Below, one piece after another: positions 20,463-32,903 of a stretch of DNA of 64,000 bases. The position numbers and the translations under genes are program-made. The notes beneath the pieces were generated by a model. The model did no database searches and was not told the DNA's origin. It worked only from the letters and a program-made list of their open reading frames with translations. Every line of letters begins with the position of its first letter. Position 1 is the stretch's first letter. This DNA is from Hydra vulgaris (Eukaryota > Cnidaria > Hydrozoa > Anthoathecata > Hydridae): positions 268,001 through 332,000 of the forward strand of contig NC_088934.1 in the NCBI RefSeq assembly GCF_038396675.1. Direction: 5' to 3'.

Positions 20463-23090
20463 CAGGCATATCAAAGTGGTTTATCATTTTATTACATATG
20501 GCGGCCCGCAGACATGCATTTCAAAAATGTTTTATTAAAAACAACAAATAAAAAAATCACAAATAGTTTTCTGAACTCCTTTATTAAAAAAGGACATGAA
20601 TACTAAATTTATTTTCTAACTTTTTATTAAAATTGAAACACTGAAATTAAAACTATAAAACATAATTAAAAAATTATGACGATATATTTTAATTTTAACA
20701 ATCGATGAGAAAACAAGGCGGGTGAATATAAAAAAGCAATTGCTTTTACTCAGCATTTTTGGAGTAATTGTTCAGCTTTACGTGAATAAAGATTTAATAT
20801 ACTTCTTTCAAACTTTTATTTACGTAAAGCTGAGCAATTCTTTTCAAAAACGCTGAGTAAATGCTTTACGTGAACAAAAATTTGATTAAGCCGAACAATT
20901 ACTTGAAAAACGCTGAGGAAAAGCAGTTGCTTTTTTTTTATTCACCCTAATAGATTAGTTGTTATCTTGTTGTTGATGTTGTTTACCATTGAGCTATTTT
21001 TGTTTTTTGGTTATTGTCACTAAAATTAAAATGTCTCATTCAAAACCAAGTGCAAGCAGAAAACGTAAAATTGAAGATGAAAAAAATTTTTTTTTATCAA
21101 AATGGGAAGTGTTATACTTTTTTACAAGCATTAATGAAAGTATTATTTGTTGCTTTTTCAACAAAAAGTTAGTGTGCCGAAAGAATCAAGAGGCACTATA
21201 AAACTCATCAGGAAAAATTTTAAATTTATCAAAAAGATAAAAGGATAGACAAATTAAATGAACTAAAAGCCAAACTAAAAAACCAACAAAATATTTTTCA
21301 TTTTGTGAACAAATCAAATGAACTCGTAATCAAACCAAGTTATAATCTGGCACATTTAATTACATTTCATTCCAGACCTTTCAATGACGGTGAATTTATC
21401 AAAAACTGCCTAATTAAAATTGCAAAGATTCTTTGCCCTGAAAAAATAAAAGATTTTAACAACATAAGCCTTTCAAGAAATACAGTTGCTGAGCGTGTTA
21501 ATGGCATAGCAACAGATTTAAGAAGTCAGTTAACAAAAATCTGCAAGGATGTTGACGCCTTTTCAATTGCAGTTGATGAAAGTACAGATGTCAAAGATGT
21601 TGCTCAGTTGTCTGTTTTTATCAGAGGTTGCAATTTCAAATATGAAATTACAGAGGAACTTCTAGAGTTGATTCCAATGCATGGTACAACAACATGTGCA
21701 GACATTTTTTTGGAGATTGAAAAAATACCGGACAAGTATAAACTTCCAATTACTAAACTTGTGTCTATAGTTGCTGATGGAGCACCCGCTATGATTGGTT
21801 CGAAGAAGGGTCTTGTTGGTAAATTAAATGAGAAAATTGGCAAAGAGATAAACAATTTTTATTGTATTATTCACCAAGAAGTATTATGCCGAAAAATAAT
21901 TGATCTGGATTATGTGATTAAAAGAATAGCATCTGCTGTCAACTTTATAAGAGCAAGAGGACTACATCATCGTCAGTTTGCTTCATTGTTGAATGAAAAT
22001 GACAGTGAATATGAGGATTTGCCATATTACACTGAAGTTTGATGGTTATCATGTCACAAAGTACTCAAAGCATTTAATCATCTGAAAACTGAATTATTTA
22101 AATTTTTGGAAACAAAAGAGCAAGATATTTCAGATATAAAAAATACCAAGTTTTTTCAAGATTTAACTTTTCTAGTTGATATCACAAAACACCTGAATGA
22201 TCTAAACATTATTTTGCAAGGAAAGAACAAATTGGTCACCACAATGTTTGATAATGATAGGGCTTTTCAAACCAAGCTTTTACTCTGGGAACGCCAAATT
22301 GAACAAAAAATTTGGTACATTTTGAGACATGCAAGTCTATAAAGCTGCAAGACCCAAATTTTATGTTCAGCAGCAACTCGAAAAAAATATAAACAATAAA
22401 AAACAAGATTTTGAATTAAGGTTTCAAGATTTCAAAAAATGTGAACCAAAGTTTGCTTTTGTTCACCTCACCATTCAACTTTGATACTGAAAAAGTGAAA
22501 GAAGATCTGCAAACGGAATTAATTGAACTTCAGTGTGATTCTGTTCTCAAACAACAATTTACTGATGTTGGTGCACCCAAGTGTTATTCATTTTTACCAC
22601 CACATCAGTTTCCGAAGATAATTCAGTTTGCTTGTAAAATATGTGCAATGTTTTGCAGTACTTATCTTTGTGAGCAACTTTTTTCGCACATGAAACGAAA
22701 TAAAATCCCTGTGAGGTCCAGGCTTACTGATGAACAATTGTTATTAAGCTTTCAGCGAATAAAAGATTTCAAATTTCTGGAAAATCCAAAATTTTATAAT
22801 GTTTGTTATTATTATTATAAAATTCTCCTTGTTCATTTTTATTGTGTTCTTATTGTGTGAAATAAATAATGCAAAATTAAATTTCTGTACTTTTTATAAT
22901 AATATTGTAGTGATTTGGCAGATTTTATATATAATTATAATCTTGTTTATCTCAAACCTTAGCAAAAGGACAGTTTGGGTTGAAGAGTTACACTTCATTC
23001 ATTGGAAAAATAAGTATTAGCTTGAGCGGCCCTGACAATATTTCCTTAGGCTAAAGAGGCCCCCATACCAAATTGAGTTTGACTTGCCTG
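20463..23090 (+). mobile_element. hAT transposon, 2,628 bp, exact 8-bp TSD
   Basis: The termini are imperfect inverted repeats, CAGGCATATCAAA at 20463 and CAGGCAAGTCAAACT read from 23090. The 8 bases CTATAAAG directly flank both ends (20455-20462 and 23091-23098), the diagnostic hAT target duplication. The element sits in a minus-strand LINE between its ORF1 (23099-23939) and ORF2 (20454 and below). It carries one plus-strand transposase, now broken. The region 20690-20945 is non-coding and contains inverted pairs such as TTTACGTGAA with TTTACGTAAA, possibly subterminal transposase-binding repeats. Confidence 0.9.
21031..22860 (+). pseudogene. hAT transposase (ZBED5/GTF2IRD2-like group)
   Basis: The start MSHSKPSASRKRK leads into a degenerate BED-type N-terminus, broken near 21200. 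An open segment 21305-22042 has AFSIAVDESTDVKDVAQLSVF (catalytic Asp region), VSIVADGAPAM with GLVGKL, then CIIHQEVLCRK, the C..H element after the second Asp. The next motif, normally RWLS, reads stop-W-LSC at 22040: a TGA where the Arg codon CGA is expected. Then FLVDITKHLNDLN (22106-22342) and, after a frame change, the C-terminal dimerisation block with STYLCEQLFSHMKRNK (22441-22860). Cut-and-paste transposase by family; inactive here. Confidence 0.85.
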
Positions 23091-23098
23091 CTATAAAG

Positions 23099-23939
23099 CC
23101 ATGGTTGTTAAAATTTGGTTACGTAAGGTTTCTTTTTAAGAATGCGTAATTCGATTATTTGTTTAGAGCCTTTTTAAAAATACTATTTTTAAAAGAATAA
23201 TTTTATCGTATCGAACCGAAACATTCTGACTGTTTAAACATCGTCCTTTCACTTCCGCAAACAATTTTTTTCTGATTGCAACCGTTTAGCGAGAAAAATT
23301 TTCATTTACATAAATGTTTGTTCCCCTGAGACAAGTTGATTCTATTAAAATTTTAGCTTTGTCTTGTATTGTTGAAGTTTTAAAACTATTACCCTCGGGC
23401 ACCCAACTTTTTTTGGCCCGTTACGATGTGCACGTTTAATTTCAATGCCCTTTACACCCACTTTTTGTAGAAAAAATGAATGAACCTTTTCGTCGGTTGC
23501 CTCCTAAGATTCGACTTCGTCTTCACATACTCCATCAATTCTTAAATGACCTCTTCGCGATCAATCTTCGAGGTTACGGATTTTTTTGTTTAAAAATTCA
23601 TTATTAATTCTTTCTTTTTCTAATTGTTTGTTATCGATTTTGTTAAATAAATGTTTGTTGTTATTTTCTATCTTTTTATCAATTACGTGTTCGTTGAAGT
23701 TTAAACTTTCTTTTATCTCTTCAAACTCTTTTTCAATTTTTTTAATCTTATTTGCATTTGCATTGATATTTGTCTCAAGTTTATCCAATCTTTCGTTGAG
23801 TATTTTTGCGTTTGCACTAACAATAGCAATTACAGTTTTTTCTTGGTATTTAAATATAACTTCAGTTTCCTTTTTAAAATCATCCAGCATTTCTTTCATC
23901 ATTTTTTTTTATTTCTCGGAGTGTTACCGCCATACTTAA
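23099..23939 (-). pseudogene. LINE D ORF1 protein
   Basis: The minus strand from about 23902 gives 113 open codons of strongly predicted coiled coil, rich in K, E, N and heptad hydrophobics. After a frame change come LRIDGVCEDEVESW, then EIKRAHRN and PRVIVLKLQQYKTK, the conserved RRM-type signature of this ORF1 family. Reading decays towards 23100, where the hAT is inserted. With 20454-14057 it forms a LINE that was about 3.5 kb before the two transposon insertions. Confidence 0.75.
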
Positions 23940-24039
23940 TATTGATAAGATCTTTTTAGTTAGTGGATTCGAAGGTTTTTTAAATGTTTCTGCATTATCT
24001 TTAAAATTATTTGACTTTATTTATTCATTTTTCTTTTTT

Positions 24040-25810
24040 TTTTTTTTTTTTTAAATATATATTTGCTGTTTATATAATAAGAAAATATAGTTACAAAGAA
24101 ACATTTACATACAAAAAAAGTTGATTTATAAAAAACAGGCAGGGGTTCAAAGAAGATATGGATGACTAAAGTCACCACAATCTTTTCATAGAGCCCCTAT
24201 GTGGGCTTTACAAGTTTAAAATAGAATAAGATTGTTAAAAACACTATGTACAGTTCCAATATAATAAAAAGATAAAAGCTTTCATAAATATTTACATTTA
24301 AAGAAAGAAAGTAAATAGTATCAATATAATTTTAACGATAGTCATTTAAAATACTGACAAATTATTTTAAAGATAAAAATAAGAGACAATCAAACAAAAA
24401 AAATAAAAATAGAAAAAACTAAGAATAATGGAATTCGATGTTCATTTAGAAAAATTAAAAAATTATTTATAATGTTTAAAAATTTCATTTTTTATTAGAA
24501 ACTTAAAGGAGTTTAGTGATTTTACCGTATTTAAATGTTTAGTTTTTTGAAATGTGTTCCATAGTTTCGGTCCACGGTATGCTATTCCATATTCAGAATA
24601 CTTGCTCCTAATTCTAGGCAATTTATAAGTATTCCATTGATTTATTCTAAGAGAGTAATTATTGTTAACATTTTTTGTAAATTTATTATTAAAGGTTTTT
24701 GGAATCAGGCTGTTATTATATTTATACATAAAAATTAAGTGTTGGTAAATATTAACTTCATATATACTCATCATTTGCATGTCTTTCATTAGTGGTTTTG
24801 CATGTTCATATTTTTTTTTGTTATATATAAGTCTGCATGCATGTTTTTGTAGAGAAAATATTTTTTTAAAATTTTGTTGGTTGAGTACTAGCCCATGTAA
24901 TATTGGAATAGTAAATAAAACAATGTATTAGGCCAAAATATACTAGTTTCAGACTTTCTGATGTTACATATGGGCGAATACGGTACATCAAACCAATTGT
25001 TTTACTAATTTTTGATTGGATATAATTTATGTGAGGAAGTCATGATAAATTTTCATCAATAAGAATTCCTAAGAATTTTATTGACTCATTTTTTTCGATT
25101 AGTTTATCATCAAAAATTAAATTTGGTAATTTTAAGGGAAGGTTTTCCTGTTGTGATTTTTTATGGAATAGAGTATACTTTGTTTTATCTACATTGAGTG
25201 ACAGTTTATTAGCCTTAAACCATTCACTGACATTCCTTAATTCATAGTTCATGTCAGAGTAAAGTTGCCTAATGTCACTGTTCGATAAGAAAAGATTTGT
25301 GTCTTCAGCAAACATTATTGCGTTAAGTTTTGCTGAAGCATTATGCAAATCGTTTACATAGATCAAGAACAGCAAGGGACCAAGAATTGACCCTTGCGGA
25401 ACTCCACACATAATTTTTAGTTCACCTGATTCCTTATTAATAACATATTGTTTTCTTTCAGTGAGATAGCTTTTTAACCAATCATAGATTTTATTTATTA
25501 CTCCATAGTGTTTAATTTTTTCTAAAAGAATGAGGTGATCAACCGTATCAAATGCTTTTGATAGGTCAATAAATAATCCTAGAGTAAAGTTATTGTTTTC
25601 GAATCCTTTAGTAATTTGGTCTACTATTTCAGTTATTGCGTGTTCAGTTGAATGGGTTTTTCGAAAACCAAACTGTTTTGTGTAAAATAAATTATTTTCA
25701 TTAAAATGGTTATAAATTTTATTATAGATTACACGTTCAAATATTTTGGAAAATACAGAAAGTACTGATACAGGTCTATAATTAGAGATTTCTGACTGAT
25801 CATTGACTTT
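24040..25810 (-). mobile_element. CR1-like LINE copy E, 5'-truncated
   Basis: The minus-strand RT is open from about 25800 to 25040, with [52 protein letters not shown] and NKTKYTLF-type blocks. It is then broken by TGA in place of the Trp codon of the LSW motif near 25040. The catalytic motif reads FAED instead of FADD (about 25310), removing one of the two essential Asp residues. The C-terminal part 24789-24463 has a YRGPKLWNTF motif. The 3' untranslated region at 24060-24200 contains a longer stem (AAGAT...ATCTT with an internal GACT/AGTC stem). The 5' end is lost near 25810. Confidence 0.8.
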
Positions 25811-26654
25811 TCAAAAACTTTTATTTATTTCAGAAGAATTTTTTATATTTTTGCGCACAAAAGCTCTCTCAAAAGTTCTCTTCCAAAGCTTGCGTCAAAA
25901 AAAAAAAAAAAAAGTTGTGAAAGTTATTTAATTATAATAACATTTTTTTATAGGCAAAATAAAAAATGTATAAATTATTAAAAAAAATTAAATTTTATAA
26001 GCGACGACTTTAAACAGTAATGGTCTCTCTAATAAACCTTATATAAGAATCATCAAAGTTAATTTTCTCGAAAAGTAGAAAGACTTTGTTGAGAAGGAAA
26101 AAAATTATTTTTAAAAACCTAAACATGAAGTTCTAAACATGTTTGTAGACTTATGATCCTCTATGAGGAAAAAATTCATGAGATTTAATGACTTGAAACT
26201 TAATGTTTTGAGACCCGGAGTCCAGGAGTCTTAGAGTCCTTACCACCATTATACCTAAGGACTCCGAGTTCAAAATAAGATTGTTCCTCTTACCTAAAAG
26301 TCTTAATTTTTATACTATTAGTAGTTCATAAACTTATTTATATTTTTAGAGCTCCTGGATACCAAAAACTAGGAAGAAGTGATCTTTTTTCTGTTTGGGA
26401 CTCTGCATCCCTGAAATAAAGTAGCAAATTACTGCTAATCATTTTTTATAAAAAAGGTAATTTAATAACATCAAATCAAGTTATATCTATGATTGCATCA
26501 AGTACCTCTTTAATTAATCACCTAGCTTTTATTTATTTTTTATCATTCTTTTTTTTCTTCGGCCAATGTCTTTAGTCTCTCTGCTTCATGGGCTGATTTT
26601 TGTCTCTCAGTATATGTGTGCGGCTCCAAACTCTAAACTACTTTGTAAATCCAG
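25811..26654. other. no recognised feature
   Basis: I see no gene here. Low-complexity A/T sequence includes a poly-A run (about 25898-25912) and short repeated words (GAGTCC, GACTCC) at 26215-26270. Nothing supports a named element. Confidence 0.4.
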
Positions 26655-27590
26655 GCAGTTATAGAAACATTTATTACTTCTACTAGTATTTTTATAAAGT
26701 GTAGCATGAGGATCTACTCCGTCAGCTTGCCTAACATGGTGTAGCTGGAAAAGATGATTAAATCATTTCTTTTTAACCGTAGTATCAAAGTCATTCTTGA
26801 AGGCTTGCAATCTTCATTTCCAGTTACTTCTGTAGTGCTGCAAGGCTCAGTCTTTGTTCCTGTGTTGTTTTTTTACCTAAATTAATGATCTGATTGTTGT
26901 ATTGGATGATATCCAATACAACAATCAATCTTACTCAATACTCGTCTATAAATGTTTTTTTGTTTATTAATTGTTTATTAACCAACAATCATACTGCACT
27001 CTCCTTTTCTTCCTCTTCTGTATATATGTATTTGTATAACTCATCTATCTCTCAGTCATCTAAATCTCTGTTTATTCTTTCCTGTCTATATATATTCCTC
27101 AAAATCGCTTTATGGTTCATATATCCAAACGCTTCACTTAATTGGTTTGTTTTTAAACACTTTACGCGTGAATAAGCTTACTTTTTAACAGATCTATTTT
27201 TATAACAGCTTGAGGCTAAGATTGGGGCTTGTTACCCACTGTCTCATTGTGGTAATATTGCATCCCTTTTTTTATAGCAACAATGGTTGCTGCTTACATA
27301 AGTTATTATCTCTAAATTCATCAACTCTTGCTTGACTCCTCATTCAGCAAAGTAGCCTTCTTTTACTGTATCTGTTTCTTCATGCCCTAAAAATATTTTA
27401 TTTATCTAGTTTCTTTCCTCGCACATCAATGCTTTGAATTTTTCTCTCATCTTAATGTTTTCCAGACTTGTACAAACGACAACTTTTCAAGTCCTCTGTC
27501 AACCGTTTCATTGCCTAAACAATATTTATTTTTTTAGTAGCTTCCAAGCTTTTCAGTTGCAGAAAAAACCTTAAGCGAATAAGGAAGAGA
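26655..27590 (+). mobile_element. LINE fragment of a second clade (plus strand)
   Basis: Translation in shifting frames gives KMIKSFLFNRSIKVILEG, then FPVTSVVLQGSVF, a decayed form of the TSGVPQGSVLGP block, near 26755-26870. Further on are a C-terminal SSFSKVAFFYCICFF-like stretch and FPRTSMLW (about 27410), then FKSSVNRF before a stop near 27520. These match the RTSVLWNSLP signature of the minus-strand fragment at 33574-34690, so both belong to one LINE clade distinct from the CR1-like copies. The FADD block is not recoverable. Confidence 0.6.
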
Positions 27591-28024
27591 TTATACCAAC
27601 AATCTGTGGAGCAATCGTAACAAACAAGAATTTTAAAGACTTTGAAGCAGTGAAAAGTTTGGGTGAAGAGTACTTGTCATAACTAAACTATAATGATTCT
27701 AATCCGTATCTGTTTCCTTTACTGTATTTAGTAATAAATGCTAGAAAACAATTAAGATTAGAGTCAGCTTCATTTAAAACTCAATGAATCGGATAGAAAA
27801 AGAAAACTGATTCGGAAATTGAAACACTGCGCGAGTTATTAGTAAAAAGGTATTAAATTTGGTGAAAATTCTTAAACATATTTGTTAGCAAGCTATTTAC
27901 TATTTTATCAGCATAGATGATCATTTAGCATTTAACAAGTTACATTGGTGAAGAGTCCATATTTTACAAGTTATGCGTAATATTGATGTTATGATTATTT
28001 TTTTTTAACAATTAACGCAGCTTT
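27591..28024. other. no recognised feature
   Basis: AT-rich sequence without a convincing coding frame, repeat or RNA gene. It ends where the SINE begins. Confidence 0.4.
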
Positions 28025-28026
28025 AG

Positions 28027-28225
28027 CAGCTGTGGCGCAGCGGTTGCGCACTTGCCTCAGAAACAAAGGATCCGTAGTTCAAACCCCACCTTTGGGCAAG
28101 TTTTGCAACATCGGTAAGGAACGAGGTGTGAACTTCCAATTAAATGTTTATCCGTGGTGGTCTGTAATAAGAACGTAAGGACTTCTTGAGGCAACTAAGT
28201 AAAATTATGAAAAAAAAAAAAAAAA
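28027..28225 (+). mobile_element. tRNA-derived SINE, copy 1
   Basis: The head resembles a tRNA: A box GTGGCGCAGCGG (about 28035) and B box AGTTCAAACC (about 28075), the internal RNA polymerase III promoter. The body continues GGGCAAG, GGTAAGGAACGAGGTGTGAA, and the end has AAGAACGTAAGGACTTCTTGA followed by an A-rich tail. Copy 2 at 49787 shares head, body and tail. The tail resembles the 3' end hairpin of the LINEs here, so LINE machinery probably mobilises it (inference). The predicted tRNA fold is not convincing enough to call a functional tRNA. Confidence 0.75.
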
Positions 28226-29040
28226 AAACACAGATGTGATATGTTTTAATGAATCAAAGTATTTTTATATTTATATTTTTGTGTCAATATTTTTTGCTGC
28301 GCTTTTTTTTATCAATTTTTTGCTGCGCTTTTTTTTATCGCTTTAATCGTAAAAAATAGCATACGAAAGCGTGTATACACTTCTAAGTTTAAAACTCTTT
28401 GTATTATATTGTATATGTTTTAATGTTTTTTTTTATTATTTATAATGTGCCATGAAGAGCACTAAAGTGAGAATAAATAAAATGTTTGAAGACTAACTTA
28501 TTGATATGAGCGGCACGATTACAAGACCGGATATATAGATTTTCAATCAGAAATCTGAACATCTATTTGTACTCATTACTAATAACGCATTTAAAAAAAC
28601 CATACCTTTGAAACAATCTTTATAACAAACATTTGTAACAATATTTGTAACAAACATAAAGCGATAATTCATGGAGCTTCTTTAATTAGATATTTTAAGT
28701 ATCCTCAAATAAGTTCTTTTTCTGAGAGTGCTATTGAAGCCAGAAACAAGGGAAGCAAAACTGCACGAGTTTATTATGCACGTCTAACTTTCTTGGCAGA
28801 AATACAAGGGATACAGCTAATTATGTGTTTGTGTCATTTGACATGTACCTCTATTGAGTGTTTTTTTGAATGTTATGCTATTGTTAACAGTTTTGACTAT
28901 TTTTGTTAGACTATTTTTGTCTTTTTTATTTTAATTTTTTTTTTGGTACAGAAATCTCAATATAGTTTATAATAACAATTCAAAGTATTGTTGTTTTTTG
29001 TTTTTAAAAAATTTTTAAAATAATTTAATAAACTTTAACT
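28226..29040. other. no gene; a short duplication
   Basis: A 27-bp segment with TTTTTGCTGCGCTTTTTTTTAT is tandemly duplicated at about 28288-28340. I see no coding region, RNA gene or element ends in the rest. Confidence 0.45.
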
Positions 29041-29135
29041 AGTAATTAACTAATCTAGATAGATCTGGTAACTAATCTAGAAAGATCTGGTAACTAATCT
29101 AGAAAGATCTGGTAATTAATCTAGAAAGATCGATA
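29041..29135. repeat. 22-bp tandem repeat, about four copies
   Basis: The unit TAACTAATCTAGAAAGATCTGG repeats with one or two changes per copy between about 29049 and 29135. Each unit contains the palindrome-like pair TCTAGA and AGATCT. No function is suggested. Confidence 0.8.
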
Positions 29136-29706
29136 AACAAAAGATATGATGAACAAAAATGCTATACTGACTAGCTGCTCTGCGTTAAATTTGAATAAAA
29201 AAACGGCTTATTTTCGATGCCACATGTTATTAAAAACATCTATTAGAGTGTTGAGAAACTTTGTTAGAAACTACAAAGTGAAGAATCAAACAACAGCAGA
29301 TTTGTTTATAATATTAGTATGCTTATATTTAATGATATTGTTTATTGTTAAATCGTATTAATGATATAGTTTTTTAATTATAAAAACTAAAAAAGAAAAG
29401 GCAGGCTAGACAACTAGAGTAGGGCAAGTTGAGCAATTTAAAAAAAGTGAATGTGCATGGTAAGAAACTTGTGTAACTTGTGTAACATAGTAAGAAAATA
29501 GTGTTTATATATTTGTGTATATAAGCTATATATATTTTACATATAAGCAATGCGCTTAAACTTCAAGGTAGCACAAAAAGGGCTGAATAATGAAAAAAGG
29601 TATAAACGGAACACAATTGTAGACTTTCAAAAAAGATAGAAGCTAGTAGACTTAAAAGTAGATAACAATTATATAAGGTTCAACAAAGTGAACAAAATGC
29701 TTCAAG

Positions 29707-29747
29707 TCGCCATTTTTATATCAGTAAAACTGATATAAAAATGGCGA
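29707..29747. repeat. perfect hairpin, 19-bp arms, 3-base loop
   Basis: Arms 29707-29725 and 29729-29747 are exact reverse complements, starting TCGCCATTTTTATATCAGT, around AAA. A perfect palindrome this long in old non-coding DNA points to a recent origin or to a source for small RNA. No neighbouring gene is seen. Confidence 0.85.
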
Positions 29748-31763
29748 ATAGCTTTCTGTCTATTTTCACAGAAGGTTTATATATAGTTTTAAAAACCTTG
29801 AAAAAAACATATTAAGTTTTGAAAAACTTGAAAAAAAAGCGATGATTCTAGTGAGCACCCACAAATATTCTGATGATTAGAAATAAAAAAGAACGAGCAC
29901 ACGCAAACAAGACAAATTGTTGTTTATTGAGGAATCTGACTGGGAGAGGACTTCTATCTGAACTTAAAAGGCGAAGGCCAGTTTAAGTTCTACTTTTCTT
30001 TCGTTTTAAATTTTTTTTTGTCTTCCAAATATGGATTTTGTTGCAATCACATTACACTCCCACTTACTTACCACTCCCAAACACTTTTATAAATCTACTA
30101 AAGCGTTACAAGCATTTATTTTCCAAATCTCAACATTTCCTAATGTCTGCAATTCAGCTACTACTTCGTTCCCACTTTGATTAAAATTAATACCGGTGAA
30201 ACCAGAAAACCAAATCATCTGGATTAACTATTGGTTATCTGATAAAAAAAACTTGAATTTACGTTCCCTAATGTCAATGTTATTTTAAGGATGTTTCTTG
30301 ATGCTGCTTTTTAAAATTATGCCGAAGAAATGTTTTTTTCAACTTAAAAAAAAACTTTAGATCTAATAGTAGACAGAAACACCTGTTCGCTCTAGCCGTT
30401 ATTTAGATTGAAAATGTTATTTCTAAAAGAAATCATCGTTGAAGGTAAGACTGATTATTTTGCTACTTAATTCATCTACTCAATAATTTAATAATAAAAC
30501 CTAAATGAAAACAGTGAAAACCTAAGGGAACACATATTTAGAGAAGTCTATGTTTCAATTTACCCAACTAAATTGTGTTAAATATATATAAAATACAAAG
30601 ATCTGATTGTCCCTTGCTTAATCTTCGCATTAGTTTATTATAATCACATTTACTTGATAGTTTTTGGTCTAATGCAGTAACATTTACTAGGTAAGCTATA
30701 TTTAAAAATTGTGTTCAAGTACGAACTTTTTTTCGGGGTAGCTCATGGTGATGGCCAGAGGGTGGGAGGTGGGGGAAGGGAGGCAGTTGGAGAGGCCACA
30801 ATCTTTATTTTGCTGAATAACCTAAAGACGGGCCTCAATATGTTGAATGCTTTTTTATTTATACGACTATTTCCTCATTTTGCATTAGAGCGACGCATAG
30901 AGTACCGGGTGAATCTTGGGAAGACTTAAAAAAAAATTGTTAAAAACATATTTACTGAAAAACTCCAAATTAATAAAGAATTATTATAATATCAATGAAA
31001 GAGTGCGCCGGTTCAATAAAAACAGGAAAAGAGCGAATAATTGTTTTAGAACTAATTAAATTACAATCCAAACAAAGTATTCTCCTAGTCGAAGACGGAA
31101 AAACCGCTGAACAAGTATTTACATCAACGAAGACTTTGCAAAGGAAATTATTAGAGTTCGAAAAATATTATAGGAAGAAGTTATTAAGTTAAGAAAAGAA
31201 GATAAGTATGCCGTTTTAATATTTGACAAAATTTTGTGAAGGGATAATAAAAAGTTATTTATGTTAAGTATTTCGAAAAAAAATTATTTTTAATTTTGCG
31301 CTAATAAAAACGTCGTAAATACAGGCACTTCAGTCACGTGACTTTTTCCGTGTGACAAGTTCAGAACAGAATTTTTCGGCAACTATTTCGATAATTATTT
31401 TAATGCTATCTAATTTCAAACACAATTGCCAGTTATATTTCACTGGCAAAAGTTTAAAAAATGTGTTGACATGTGGAGGCTATTTTTCAAAGTTTCTTAA
31501 AATAGAAGTTAGAAGATTTTTCAAGCCATTTTCTCTATAGTTTATTTTATTTACACTTTTTGACAAGTAAATATACTGTTTTTAATTGCTTTTTTTTTGG
31601 TTCAAGCACATCAAAAAAGATTATTTAGCTTAATAAATTACAATATTTGATACTTGTTTTTATAATAATTTGTCTTTTATATCTGGACTTAACAATTAAA
31701 AAGAACATTATTATGTTTTTGATACTTTTCTTGACGCCAGTATGGCATTCCGTTCAATCATTA
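29748..31763. other. long stretch with no recognised gene
   Basis: Nothing is assignable. A 65-codon plus-strand frame at 30995-31192 contains a KTAEQVFTSTKTLQRKLLEFE segment that looks protein-like, but I do not recognise it and no neighbouring frame supports it. A G-rich patch at 30750-30800 is the only compositional oddity. There are no clear repeats or element ends. Confidence 0.4.
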
Positions 31764-32285
<522 letters not shown>

Positions 32286-32459
32286 ACCAACTTAAATTAC
32301 TTGATTTATGTATATTATATAATCAGAGAAACAAAGACATTTATTTTTAGATAGTCATAACTATTTTATAATAAAATTGTAATGGTGTTTTTGCACTTTT
32401 CTTTATAATGGAAAAAAAAAATGAAACTAAAAAAATAGAAAATTCAACGAAAATTGAAA

Positions 32460-32860
32460 AACAGAAGCTCACGCAGAAAATATCATTTATGGAATGATGA
32501 ATCGATGATATCGGCAACTAAAGCTGTTAAAAATTGAGTTTCACAGAGAGCAGCATGAATAGTTTTTAACATTTTAAGATGTTTGTTACAAGTTTGACTT
32601 TCTAGTGTAACAGAAACGGGAGCCAAACCTGGACATCAGGGAAACAATCAGAGTAATAGCTTGTGTCAATGCAATTGGTAACTCTTTTCCACCACACTTC
32701 ATATTTAAAGGAAAAACTACTAAGTCTCTCTCAAGTAATTAATTTGAAAATGCCCCAAAAGAAAGTACAAGGAGTGTTTCAGACAGTGGTTGGAGCAAGG
32801 TATTGCATTTCTATGGTTTACAAAGACATCTCTTTCCGGAAAATTTGGACTTTTATAAAT
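32460..32860 (+). pseudogene. pogo/jerky-type transposase remains
   Basis: Plus-strand frames give RRKYHLWNDESMISATKAVKN then VSQRAA and a PRC-like end, which is the psq-type helix-turn-helix of pogo-family transposases. After a deletion come RVIACVNAIGNSFPPHFIFKGK and VSDSGWSK with a frame change to GIAFLWFTK and LPENLDF-like sequence, which is the DDE_1 core around the second catalytic region. The first Asp block is lost. It is a different copy, and probably a different subfamily, from the minus-strand pogo-like element at 43113-45147. Confidence 0.65.
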
Positions 32861-32903
32861 GCATTTGAATTTTTTTACTCTTACAATATAAAAAAGTTCC
32901 CCT

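Noticed and set aside
28027-28110. Functional tRNA gene
   Set aside because: A and B boxes are present but the arms do not form a good cloverleaf and a SINE body follows.
30995-31192. 65-codon frame as a small gene
   Set aside because: No start context, homologous block or neighbouring exon supports it; left as unassigned.
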